Assembly: GCA_963772515.1 (NCBI GenBank)
Contig: CAVYXC010000003.1
Location: 186,001-250,000, forward strand
From: JAFAHD01 sp963772515
GTDB lineage: Bacteria; Vulcanimicrobiota; Vulcanimicrobiia; Eremiobacterales; Eremiobacteraceae
DNA: 64,000 nucleotides
Reading direction: 5' to 3'
The translations under genes were made by a program, and so were the position numbers. Below the pieces are notes generated by a model, which was not told where the DNA came from, made no database searches, and was given only the letters and a program-made list of their open reading frames with translations. Numbering within the stretch: position 1 is the first letter of the stretch; each line of letters opens with the position of its first letter. This document shows positions 26,267 through 34,256 of this stretch, one piece after another.

Positions 26267-27272
26267 GCACGACTTTGCCGACGTTCTTTCCCTCCTGAAG
26301 ACGGCGAAATGCCTTAGGCGCATCTGCGAACGGCACGCTTTCGTCGATAATCGGCTTGACCGTTCCTTGCTCGTAGAGCCGGATGAGTGCGGGCACGTCA
26401 TCCAGCAGCAGTGCAGGAGCCTTATCGATGAGATGCCCGATATTGACACCCGCGACGGCGCGATTGTCGCTCATGAGTTTCATCGGATTGAATCTCGGCA
26501 CGGAACGTAGCTGCCCGAGCACATGCAGCAGGTTGCGCTTTGGGCCGCTCACGAGATTTGCGAAACCGAATGCGATGAGCAGTCCCGCCGGCTTGAGGAG
26601 GTCGTAGTCTTTGCGCAAACTGTCGCCACCGAGCGCGTTGAGCGAAAGATCGACGCCGCCGTAGAGCCGTCGCACTTCGGCGGCATAGTCCGCGGTCCGA
26701 TAATCGATCGGAGACGTGCAGCCATTGGTTCGAATGGTCTCATGTTTAGCAGCGGAGGCGGTACCGATGGTCACCACGTCTTTGACAGAGCCGGTGAGCT
26801 GCAGCGCGGCGATGCCGACGCCGCCGGCCGCCATGTGTATGAGCACGGATTGACCGGGTCGCAACGCTCCAACGCGGAAGAGCATGTGATAGGCGGTGAG
26901 ATAGTTGACGGGGAGTGCGGCGCCTTCCTCAAACGTCATGCCATCAGGCATGGCGAACGTCTGCCGCGGATCTATGCATAGGGTGTCGCTGTGCGCCCCG
27001 AACTTCGAGAACACCAGCACGCGCCGGCCGACGAGGTCTTGGGCGACGTTCGGACCGACCGCGTCGATCGTGCCGGAGGCTTCGTATCCCAAGACGCACG
27101 GCACCCGCGGCGCGTCGGGATACAGACCCTGACTGGCCATCAGCTCTGCGAAGTTCACGCCGGCTGCACGAACGCGTACGCGCACCTGCCCGGCCGCCGG
27201 CAAGGGATCGGGCGATTCGCGTACGCGGAAAGAATCAGGTCCGTTGTGCGCGGTCAACCAAATGCTCCGCAA
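26256..27272 (-). CDS. Zinc-independent quinone oxidoreductase / VAT-1-like MDR protein
   Basis: NADPH-dependent medium-chain reductase of the quinone oxidoreductase branch; the substrate is unknown. TTG 27272 with GGAG six bases upstream gives 338 residues starting with RSIWLTAHNGPDSF, the normal family N-terminus. The GroES-like part has GVNFAELMASQGLYP and the Rossmann domain has MAAGGVGIAALQL. No structural or catalytic zinc cysteines are seen. The C-terminal IDESVPFADAPKAFRRLQEG is typical. A much longer in-frame reading to 27797 is non-family sequence. Confidence 0.85.
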   Translation of the reverse strand: MRSIWLTAHNGPDSFRVRESPDPLPAAGQVRVRVRAAGVNFAELMASQGLYPDAPRVPCVLGYEASGTIDAVGPNVAQDLVGRRVLVFSKFGAHSDTLCIDPRQTFAMPDGMTFEEGAALPVNYLTAYHMLFRVGALRPGQSVLIHMAAGGVGIAALQLTGSVKDVVTIGTASAAKHETIRTNGCTSPIDYRTADYAAEVRRLYGGVDLSLNALGGDSLRKDYDLLKPAGLLIAFGFANLVSGPKRNLLHVLGQLRSVPRFNPMKLMSDNRAVAGVNIGHLIDKAPALLLDDVPALIRLYEQGTVKPIIDESVPFADAPKAFRRLQEGKNVGKVVLIP

Positions 27273-27358
27273 CGCGTTCTCCAATGAGTGGCCAAGAGCG
27301 GAACCGGCAGTTCCTACATCAACAGCGTTGATGCCTGCCTCGTTTCGGGCGCTTCCGA

Positions 27359-28183
27359 CTAGTGCGGCCGCACTAACGGCTCTTGCTGCGGGGCGATCGG
27401 CATGAACCGCTCGACAACCGGCTGCGAGCAGCGCACGATTGTGGAATCGGTGTTCGCCGCGCACACCATGTAGTAGTTGGTCTGCGGCTTTGTCGCGCCC
27501 GGAATCGATATGGTCGCCTTGAGAACGTTGCGCCCGACGATCACCGGATTCTGCCAGTTGTGGTAGTCGGTCGGCGGACTGGAAGCCGTCGTTATATCGA
27601 AAACGTAGAAGTTCGCGGTGGCGATCCCGCTGGCCCAGGTCAAGAACACGGTGTTGGCGTTCGCCCGCGTCGCGGACACGCTGGTCGGGGTGCCTGGCAA
27701 GACGCTGACCACATTTAGCGGAAGAGCCTGGCCGGCAAAGGCGCTCAGGTTCGTAGTTATCGCGCACCCTCGTGGTGAAATGGCTGGTATAATCCATAAC
27801 GCCTGCGGATAGGCTATCCAGGGAGGGAGTGAGGCGCCGCCGCTTGGCGCGGGCGCAGGGGTAGGCTGAAGGTATGCGGTGACCGTCCCTCCTGGATTCA
27901 AAGGCAGCTGGAATGTGTAGCTATCGGTCATGGCATCTTCAGTATAATTTTGGCCCATGATCTGGACGACACGTTTAGGGACTTGCCATTTTGAAACTGT
28001 GCCAGCAGGTACTGGCGCGGTACCGACATTTGTGACCCAGACCTGCCAGCTCTGGGTGTACCAGTCTGCCCCACATTGGAGCACGAAAGATGGCGAGGCC
28101 ATCGCATTCGTTGGGGCTAACGTCGACGACGCGAAAACGAGAATGGCGGTGGCTATCGCCGCAGTAGGCAGATGCGCCTTCAT
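27359..28183 (-). CDS. Secreted protein with FN3-like C-terminal domain
   Basis: A 274-residue exported protein of unknown function. Residues 1-30 form a signal peptide ending near AMA-SP. The middle part is Pro-rich, and the C-terminal about 110 residues (PTSVSATRANANTVFLTWAS onward) look like a fibronectin type III domain ending with YYMVCAANTDS and a second Cys. The same ending occurs in the divergent neighbour at 28516, so the two are probably paralogues. GGGTGAG precedes the ATG. The coding strand is less GC-rich than the operons around it. Confidence 0.75.
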   Translation of the reverse strand: MKAHLPTAAIATAILVFASSTLAPTNAMASPSFVLQCGADWYTQSWQVWVTNVGTAPVPAGTVSKWQVPKRVVQIMGQNYTEDAMTDSYTFQLPLNPGGTVTAYLQPTPAPAPSGGASLPPWIAYPQALWIIPAISPRGCAITTNLSAFAGQALPLNVVSVLPGTPTSVSATRANANTVFLTWASGIATANFYVFDITTASSPPTDYHNWQNPVIVGRNVLKATISIPGATKPQTNYYMVCAANTDSTIVRCSQPVVERFMPIAPQQEPLVRPH

Positions 28184-28515
28184 CAGCTCACCCTTTTCTG
28201 ATTAATGAACCCATGATACGCGAGCGATAAAAGCGCGACGCGACGAATGATCACGTTACGCATGGCGTCCCCTTCCTATTGCAAGAGCACGTTCGTAAGT
28301 AAGCTCTGTTAACTAGGGCAACGTGGGACGGTGCTCGAGAGTTCCTGCCTAAAACCGAGGTAGACGTCGGCGGTCTGTTCGACCTGTGCGCGTTGGCCGA
28401 TGGACGCAAAGCGGGAACCTTCCGGCGATATGCGAGCGTTTAGCCATCAACGACCGCCTGTGTTAAGATTAGAGTACCGCCCGTAGGGGTTGGAAGCACC
28501 CTGGAGGTCATAAAC
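28184..28515. other. Divergent intergenic region between two secreted-protein genes
   Basis: This 332-base gap separates the two paralogous exported proteins and must hold both promoters. A TAAGAT box at 28464-28469, preceded by TGTGT, could be an extended -10 for the rightward gene, but I see no good -35. A five-pair hairpin (AGAGC / GCTCT) lies near 28285-28310. No coding sequence is convincing here. Confidence 0.5.
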
Positions 28516-30177
28516 ATGAAGCGGCTTTGTTTGCTCCTCGTCATGACTTTGGTCGCGTTCATCACGCTCGTTACGCGCACCGGCGTCGCTTCCGCGGATG
28601 ACTGCACAGCCACCTTGACCTGCCCTCCCGACAGTGCGTGGGCCGTGAAGGGCGTTTTCAGCATCGACGTCCACTGGAATGCGTGCTACTTTTCAACCGA
28701 AGGTAACTGCTCAAGCCTTTTTTCGATCTATCGCAATCCGCCCGGATTCAACCAGATCCTTAACCAGTACAATGTCGGTACGGGCACCACGTGGTACTAC
28801 CCAGATATGGCCGTTAAGCAAAACGCGAGTTATTCGTATCTGGTGTGCACCGGCCCGGTGGCCCTGAGCGACCAAAGCAACTGCTTAAGAACGAACACGG
28901 TCAGCACTGTGCCGCAACCGCCGCCACCGCCATCGCAGAAAACTCAGCAACCCAGCAACCCGAACGACAAATCTTGCTGGTGGTCGGCGCCCACGAGCCT
29001 GTCCGCGTTGGCTCTTACCGGCCAGCTCGACCTGATGTGGACGAACCCGGCGCCCAACCAGTGTTGGAATCCCGACCACGTGGCCGTGTACCGGGCGGGC
29101 CAAAAACTTGCGCAGCTGAACGGCAAGTTGACCTATAATGGGCAACTAGACAATCCCCCCGAGGCGTCGATCTACTCATTGGCTTCGCGTTACACTGATT
29201 CGGGGTTGCAGCCTCACACGTATTACCAATACATGTTGTGCGAGGGCGATTTAGGTCAGGGTGATCAGCCCGTGGGCGGGAACTGCATATTGTCCAAACC
29301 GACCTTGACGGCGGGAGCGAATCCCATCTTATCAGCCGAGCGTGTGGGTCCCACAACGGTGAGGCTGACGATGTACGTGGACAACGACCCTGGGATCTCG
29401 TCGATCAGCGTGACGAGGGAAGGCAGCGACGATCCTTGCCGTCAGGGAGTCACGCTAGGCAGCGGGTTGCAGGGTTGCCCAACGACGAAGATGGTCAACG
29501 GGGTCCCACAGAGCACGGCGAATATCATCACCGTCTATAACTGGACCCGGAGCGCGGCAGTCAAACCGTCGTGGACAGAGATCAGCAAGACCCCCGGCTA
29601 CCAAATAACCTTACCCAACGACACCACGGTCAAGCCGGGAGTGGAGTATTACTATGTGGCCCATGTGGTTCCCAACGGCGATTCCGTCGTCGTAACCGTT
29701 CCGAACGCGTATACGACTGCTCCGTCACAGCAAATGGTAGGTGGCGTGACGCAGCCGATGAAAGGCGGCGCGCCACCGCCCCTCTCGCAGCCGCAGTCTG
29801 TGTCTTTGGGTGCGGTCAATCTACCTAGACTCGCCCAACCGACCAACCTTAAGGCCGTGCGTTCCAACAACGCGTCGGTGACCCTGAGCTGGACGACCAC
29901 GGGCACGGTCGGCGACACGGCGCACGTGTATTTGATGTCCGCCACGGCGGCAAGTACGCCCGCGGCCACCTTTGGCTCGCCCGGGTGGAGCAAGGGTGCG
30001 ACGCTTAGCCCCAGCGCGCCGCAAAAATACGCGCTGTCGATGAAGCCCGCGCCGAGCGGACAAAAGAACTTCTATATGGTGTGCGCCGCTAGCAGTAACG
30101 ACAAAGCCACCCTGTGCTCGAGCGCAGTCGCTGAAACCGGTCTGCTGTTCGCGCCCGCGCCGGCGATGCCACACTAG
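28516..30177 (+). CDS. Secreted multi-domain FN3-like protein
   Basis: A 553-residue exported protein. Residues 1-27 are a signal peptide ending near ASA-DD; GGAGG lies ten bases before the ATG. Four repeats of about 100-120 residues follow, each a beta-sandwich-like unit, three of them closing with Tyr-x-Tyr-type strands and a Cys pair (LVC...NC, MLC...NC, MVC...LC). The third repeat has a Cys pair elsewhere. Pro-rich linkers separate the units. It may be an adhesin-like or cell-surface protein, but there is no anchor, enzyme motif or secretion tag to say more. Confidence 0.75.
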   Translation: MKRLCLLLVMTLVAFITLVTRTGVASADDCTATLTCPPDSAWAVKGVFSIDVHWNACYFSTEGNCSSLFSIYRNPPGFNQILNQYNVGTGTTWYYPDMAVKQNASYSYLVCTGPVALSDQSNCLRTNTVSTVPQPPPPPSQKTQQPSNPNDKSCWWSAPTSLSALALTGQLDLMWTNPAPNQCWNPDHVAVYRAGQKLAQLNGKLTYNGQLDNPPEASIYSLASRYTDSGLQPHTYYQYMLCEGDLGQGDQPVGGNCILSKPTLTAGANPILSAERVGPTTVRLTMYVDNDPGISSISVTREGSDDPCRQGVTLGSGLQGCPTTKMVNGVPQSTANIITVYNWTRSAAVKPSWTEISKTPGYQITLPNDTTVKPGVEYYYVAHVVPNGDSVVVTVPNAYTTAPSQQMVGGVTQPMKGGAPPPLSQPQSVSLGAVNLPRLAQPTNLKAVRSNNASVTLSWTTTGTVGDTAHVYLMSATAASTPAATFGSPGWSKGATLSPSAPQKYALSMKPAPSGQKNFYMVCAASSNDKATLCSSAVAETGLLFAPAPAMPH

Positions 30178-30223
30178 GAGCCACGACAGTGACCGGACGT
30201 TTCGTTGGCGGTATCCTTCGGCG

Positions 30224-30943
30224 TTATCGGACGATCTCGTCAGACACCGAATCGCGTTCTCGCGTCGTGCAGAGCGCGTGCAGGCGAGCACGATAGAGTT
30301 TCGCACCTTCATCATCAGCGCGCCCCAGATCGCAACGCAGCGGGCGAGCGGCCGCAAGAACGGCTGGCGCAGGGATGTCGCCAGGGGGCACCGGCACTGC
30401 ATTGAGCAACACGATGTCGCAGCGCCCGATCTGGCGGAGCGCGACATCCTTCCAGGCGCGGCCGGGGTCGGTGGCAACCATGACCGACGCGCGTGGGGTC
30501 ATCCAGTCCAGAGCAGTCGTACCCTCGATGACGACGCCGCGCGCGCCTTTGGATTCCAGATAGCGCGTGGCGGCGTCGACGGCTGCCGGAGCAGCCTCAC
30601 GCAGTGAGATGATCCACGCGACAGCCACGGCCCCGGCCTCGGATAACCGCCACGTGTCGGTGCCGCGCTTATGGATTGCGCCCTCGCTGGTGATGAGCCG
30701 GCTCGGCAGCTTCGTGGACACCGTCTCGCACACGCCGCATGACGCGCCCCGCCCGCAGATCCCCGCCGCGTGCGCGACAGACAGCGCTGAAGAGCCGTGG
30801 TCGTGTTCGGGATCGCGCTCGCCGTCGGCGACCGTCAGCTTGATCGCTCCAAACCCTAGACCGTCGAGCGCGCGCAGCGCGATCTCGGAAGCAAGGGTCT
30901 TGCCGACGCCGGAGTGCGGTCCTCCGACGATGACGACATCCAT
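30224..30943 (-). CDS. P-loop protein, MobB-like, with Cys/His cluster
   Basis: A 239-residue protein starting MDVVIVGGPHSGVGKTLASE, with the Walker A at 7-16. The arrangement, where GAIKLTVAD and then EAGAVAVAWI and VIEGTTALDW follow, resembles MobB-type molybdopterin nucleotide proteins. Unusually, between the first and second blocks there are His47, His49, Cys63, Cys69 and Cys72, a CX5CX2C pattern that could bind a metal or cluster. It starts 24 bases after the pckA stop in the same direction and is probably cotranscribed. The exact function is unknown. Confidence 0.6.
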   Translation of the reverse strand: MDVVIVGGPHSGVGKTLASEIALRALDGLGFGAIKLTVADGERDPEHDHGSSALSVAHAAGICGRGASCGVCETVSTKLPSRLITSEGAIHKRGTDTWRLSEAGAVAVAWIISLREAAPAAVDAATRYLESKGARGVVIEGTTALDWMTPRASVMVATDPGRAWKDVALRQIGRCDIVLLNAVPVPPGDIPAPAVLAAARPLRCDLGRADDEGAKLYRARLHALCTTRERDSVSDEIVR

Positions 30944-30967
30944 GGGGAGTGGTTCGACGGACGCGGC

Positions 30968-32566
30968 CTAGTCCGCTTTGGGGGCCGCGGCCAAGACTTC
31001 GGGCGTCGCCGAGGCTGCGAAGCGCTGGAAATTCGTGGCGAACAAGCGCGCAAGCTCTTTGGCTTTGCGGTCGTATTCCGCGGGGTCCGCCCAGGTGGAA
31101 CGCGGGTCGAGCACCTCGGCGGGAACGCCTGGCACGCTGGCGGGCACGGCGACATTGAACACCCGATCCGCTTTGAACGGTACGCCCGCTAGCTGCCCCG
31201 TCAGCGCCGCTTTGATCATCGCTCGCGTATACGGCAAGCGCATGCGCTTGCCCACGCCGTACGGTCCGCCGCTCCAGCCGGTGTTGACCAGCCAGCAGTC
31301 CACTTCGTGGCGCGCGATGCGTTCGCCCAGCAGCTTCGCGTACACCATCGGCTTGTGCACCATGAACGGCGCACCGAAGCAGTGCGAGAACGTCGCCTGA
31401 GGCTCGGTAACACCTTTTTCGGTACCTGCGACCTTGGCGGTGTAACCGGACAAAAAGTGATACATCGCCTGCGGCACGGTCATGCGCGCGATTGGCGGCA
31501 GCACACCGAACGCGTCGGCGGTGAGCATGACGATGTGCTTTGGGTGCCCGCCGCCGCCGGACGGCACCGTGTTCGTCACCGATGTGAGCGGATATGCGGC
31601 GCGCGTGTTCTCGGTCAGCGAATCGTCGGCAAGGTCGAGCTCGCGCGTCGCGGGGTCGATCACGACGTTCTCGAGCACGGTGCCGAACATGCGCGTCGTC
31701 GGATAGATCTGCGGCTCGAGCTCGGCCGACAGATTGATGACCTTCGCGTAGCAGCCGCCTTCGAAGTTGAACACGCCCGCGTCGCTCCAACCGTGCTCGT
31801 CATCGCCGATGAGCGCGCGCTCCGGGTCGGCCGACAGGGTCGTCTTGCCCGTGCCGGATAGACCGAAGAACACCGCGACGTCGCCGGCGGGGCCGACGTT
31901 GGCCGAGCAGTGCATCGGCATCACGTTGCGCAGCGGCAGCAGGTAGTTCATGAGCGTGAAGACGGACTTCTTGATCTCGCCCGCGTATGTCGTGCCGCCG
32001 ATGAGGACCAGCTTACGGCCCAGGTCTACGATGATGAAGGTCTCGCTGCGCGTGCCGTCGCGTTGCGGCGAGGCGAGGAAGTCCGCGACGTCGACCACCG
32101 CGAACTCCGGCCGGAAACGGCGCAGCTCCTCGGCTGTCGGGTCGATGAACAGATGGCGCGCGAACAACGCGTGCCATGCCTGCGTGGTGACGACGCGTAC
32201 GGGCAAGCGATAGTCCGCATCAGCGCCCGCGAAAGCGTCGGTCACGAACACAGATTGGTCGCGCAGGTAGGCGTCGACGCGACCTAGGAGCGCGTCGAGT
32301 TTGTCTTTGTCGAACGGCTTGTTGGTGGTGCCCCAGTCGATATGGGCATCGCTTGAGGGCTCCTTGACGAAGAACTTATCCTGCGGTGAGCGCCCGGTAT
32401 GCTTCCCAGTATTCACGACGATAGGCCCAGCGGCGGCCGTCAGCCCCTCGCCGCGGCGGATCGCTTCCTCATAGAGGGCGGCCGCGGCCAAATTGATATC
32501 GGCCCCGGCGACGGGGCCGATGCCGAACGCTTCGAGTCCGATCGACGTTCCGCTGAGCAAAGCCAT
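30968..32566 (-). CDS. pckA: Phosphoenolpyruvate carboxykinase (ATP)
   Basis: Oxaloacetate plus ATP to phosphoenolpyruvate plus CO2, the entry to gluconeogenesis. ATG 32566 gives 532 residues, the usual size; longer readings add non-family sequence. Key motifs are HTGRSPQDKF (substrate Arg), GTTYAGEIKKSVF, the kinase P-loop GLSGTGKTTLS and GDDEHGW. Its leader contains an 11-pair hairpin at 32617-32642 just upstream. Confidence 0.96.
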   Translation of the reverse strand: MALLSGTSIGLEAFGIGPVAGADINLAAAALYEEAIRRGEGLTAAAGPIVVNTGKHTGRSPQDKFFVKEPSSDAHIDWGTTNKPFDKDKLDALLGRVDAYLRDQSVFVTDAFAGADADYRLPVRVVTTQAWHALFARHLFIDPTAEELRRFRPEFAVVDVADFLASPQRDGTRSETFIIVDLGRKLVLIGGTTYAGEIKKSVFTLMNYLLPLRNVMPMHCSANVGPAGDVAVFFGLSGTGKTTLSADPERALIGDDEHGWSDAGVFNFEGGCYAKVINLSAELEPQIYPTTRMFGTVLENVVIDPATRELDLADDSLTENTRAAYPLTSVTNTVPSGGGGHPKHIVMLTADAFGVLPPIARMTVPQAMYHFLSGYTAKVAGTEKGVTEPQATFSHCFGAPFMVHKPMVYAKLLGERIARHEVDCWLVNTGWSGGPYGVGKRMRLPYTRAMIKAALTGQLAGVPFKADRVFNVAVPASVPGVPAEVLDPRSTWADPAEYDRKAKELARLFATNFQRFAASATPEVLAAAPKAD

Positions 32567-32616
32567 TGAACGACGCTTATCGCGCCGTCGCGGACCTTCC
32601 TGCGGTACGAAAGTGA

Positions 32617-32642
32617 CGAGGCGCGACTTCCGTCGCGCCTCG
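32617..32642 (-). terminator. Perfect hairpin upstream of pckA
   Basis: Arms CGAGGCGCGAC and GTCGCGCCTCG with loop GGAA on the minus strand, a GNRA-type tetraloop. It lies 51 bases before the pckA start and downstream of the transporter gene. It is very stable but lacks a long T tract (TCACTTT follows). It may terminate transporter transcription or act in the pckA leader. Confidence 0.5.
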
Positions 32643-32654
32643 CCGCAGTCTCCC

Positions 32655-32678
32655 ATCGCGCCGCGCGAGCGGCGCGAT
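32655..32678 (-). terminator. Perfect hairpin after the transporter gene
   Basis: Arms ATCGCGCCGC and GCGGCGCGAT with a four-base loop, starting 15 bases after the stop of the OFA transporter. Together with the second hairpin at 32617-32642 it forms a tandem pair, which fits a terminator in a GC-rich genome without a T tail. Confidence 0.5.
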
Positions 32679-32692
32679 TCGTCGTGCGTTCC

Positions 32693-34018
32693 CTATGCGG
32701 GAGATGCCGCCGGTGCCGTGCTGCCTGACGGCCTGCGCGTCAAGAACGGCAGGATCGTCGCGATCAGCAGCATACCCGCCACGTACGGCAGCGCCGGCGC
32801 GAACGAGCCCAAGTGGTCCTTGACGTAGGCCACGAAGATCGGCCCGACGATACCGGCGCAGCCCCACGCAGTGAGGATCGCGCCGTAGTTCGCGCCGAGG
32901 TACTTGGTGCCGAAGTAGTCCGCGTTGAACGATGGCATGGTGCCGAAGCCGCCGCCGTAGCACAACAGCACGATGGCGAAACACACCAGCACCGGGGTCA
33001 ACGTGAGCAGGTTGCCCAGGATGAAGAAGATCACAGCCTGGATTCCGAAGATCAGCGCGAACGCCCAGTTACGGCCGATGCGCTCCGAGATCGATCCCCA
33101 GAAGAAGCGGCCCAAACCGTTGAAAATCGCCACCAGACCATAGGCGGTCCCAGCCGTCTTCGGATCGACGGCGCCGGCCACGGCCTTGTTCGTCAGCTCG
33201 AGGATGATCGGCACCGCGTTGCTGATCACGAGAATGCCGGCGGTCACGTTGAGGAACAGCATCAGCCAGAGCAGATAGAACTGGCTTGTTCCCAGCATCT
33301 CCCCGGTAGTGTACGACCTCGCTGTACTCGCCGCCAGCGCTTTCGCACCGGGCACCGTGTAGCCGTCAGGCGGGTTGTTGAGCAGCAGCGCGCACGCGCC
33401 GCCCACCACCAAGAAGACGATGCCCGAGATCACGAAGATGTTGAGCACCGATTGGACCTGGTCGGGCGTGAGCGGCACGGGAATCGTAGCTCCCGTGGTG
33501 TCAGCCTTCGCTTTGAGGAACGCCGCCGCGGCCTTGGACGCGTCGGCGAACGAGGCGATGCGCGGTACGATCTGGTTGTAGAAGAAGGCGCCCAGGCCGA
33601 AGCCCATGACAACCATGCCGCTGCCCACACCGCGCATGTCCGGGAACCACTTAGTAACCACCGCGACCGGCGTGATGTAGGCCATGCCGTTGCCGAAGCC
33701 GCCGATCACCCCGTAGGTGAGGTACATCCACCACGGACCAAGCTTTGCACCTAACCCGGCCATCAGATATCCGGCTGCCCAGAGCAAGACGCCGACGAGC
33801 GTCACGGTGCGAGGCCCGACTCGGTCCTGCCAGCGCCCGCCTACGAAGCAGCCCAAGCCCAAGAAGAAGATAGACCACGCGAAGATCCAGGTTGTAGCAG
33901 TGTTGGACCAGCCGAAGCTGGCGCGCAACGGCTGGACGAAGATGCTCCACGAGTAGACGGTGCCGAGGCAGATCATGACGATCATGCCGGCGATGCCGAT
34001 GGCCCAACGGTTCGTCAC
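32693..34018 (-). CDS. MFS transporter, oxalate/formate antiporter (OFA) type
   Basis: A 12-segment membrane carrier of 441 residues from GTG 34018 (AAGGGGG six bases upstream). The start VTNRWAIGIAGMIVMICLGT, the SWSIFVQPL block and YGVIGGFGNGMAYITP match the OFA family, which moves small carboxylates such as oxalate, formate, lactate or pyruvate. It lies upstream of pckA in the same direction, so import of a C2-C4 acid feeding gluconeogenesis is a reasonable inference, but the substrate is not shown by sequence. Confidence 0.85.
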   Translation of the reverse strand: MTNRWAIGIAGMIVMICLGTVYSWSIFVQPLRASFGWSNTATTWIFAWSIFFLGLGCFVGGRWQDRVGPRTVTLVGVLLWAAGYLMAGLGAKLGPWWMYLTYGVIGGFGNGMAYITPVAVVTKWFPDMRGVGSGMVVMGFGLGAFFYNQIVPRIASFADASKAAAAFLKAKADTTGATIPVPLTPDQVQSVLNIFVISGIVFLVVGGACALLLNNPPDGYTVPGAKALAASTARSYTTGEMLGTSQFYLLWLMLFLNVTAGILVISNAVPIILELTNKAVAGAVDPKTAGTAYGLVAIFNGLGRFFWGSISERIGRNWAFALIFGIQAVIFFILGNLLTLTPVLVCFAIVLLCYGGGFGTMPSFNADYFGTKYLGANYGAILTAWGCAGIVGPIFVAYVKDHLGSFAPALPYVAGMLLIATILPFLTRRPSGSTAPAASPA

Positions 34019-34256
34019 CTTGTACCCCCTTATGAAAGCAGAACAAAAGCCAAACCCCGCAGGCACGCTAACGCGCAATGCGGAGGTTCAGCGCGGCTTT
34101 CATCCGGGGACGCGGTGCGACCTCTGCGGCCTTTCTCAGAGCGCAGATATCCACAGGAATCGTCGGGCGTTCACATCGCGCTCACAGCCGGTCCACAAGG
34201 GCGTGCCCCGCGGGTGCTGAAATAGACTACCCGAACATGTGTTTGCCCGGGGTCCG

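Noticed and set aside
27273..27797. N-terminal extension of the quinone oxidoreductase frame
   Set aside because: The extra sequence does not match the family and overlaps the secreted protein gene in another frame; TTG 27272 with GGAG explains the start.
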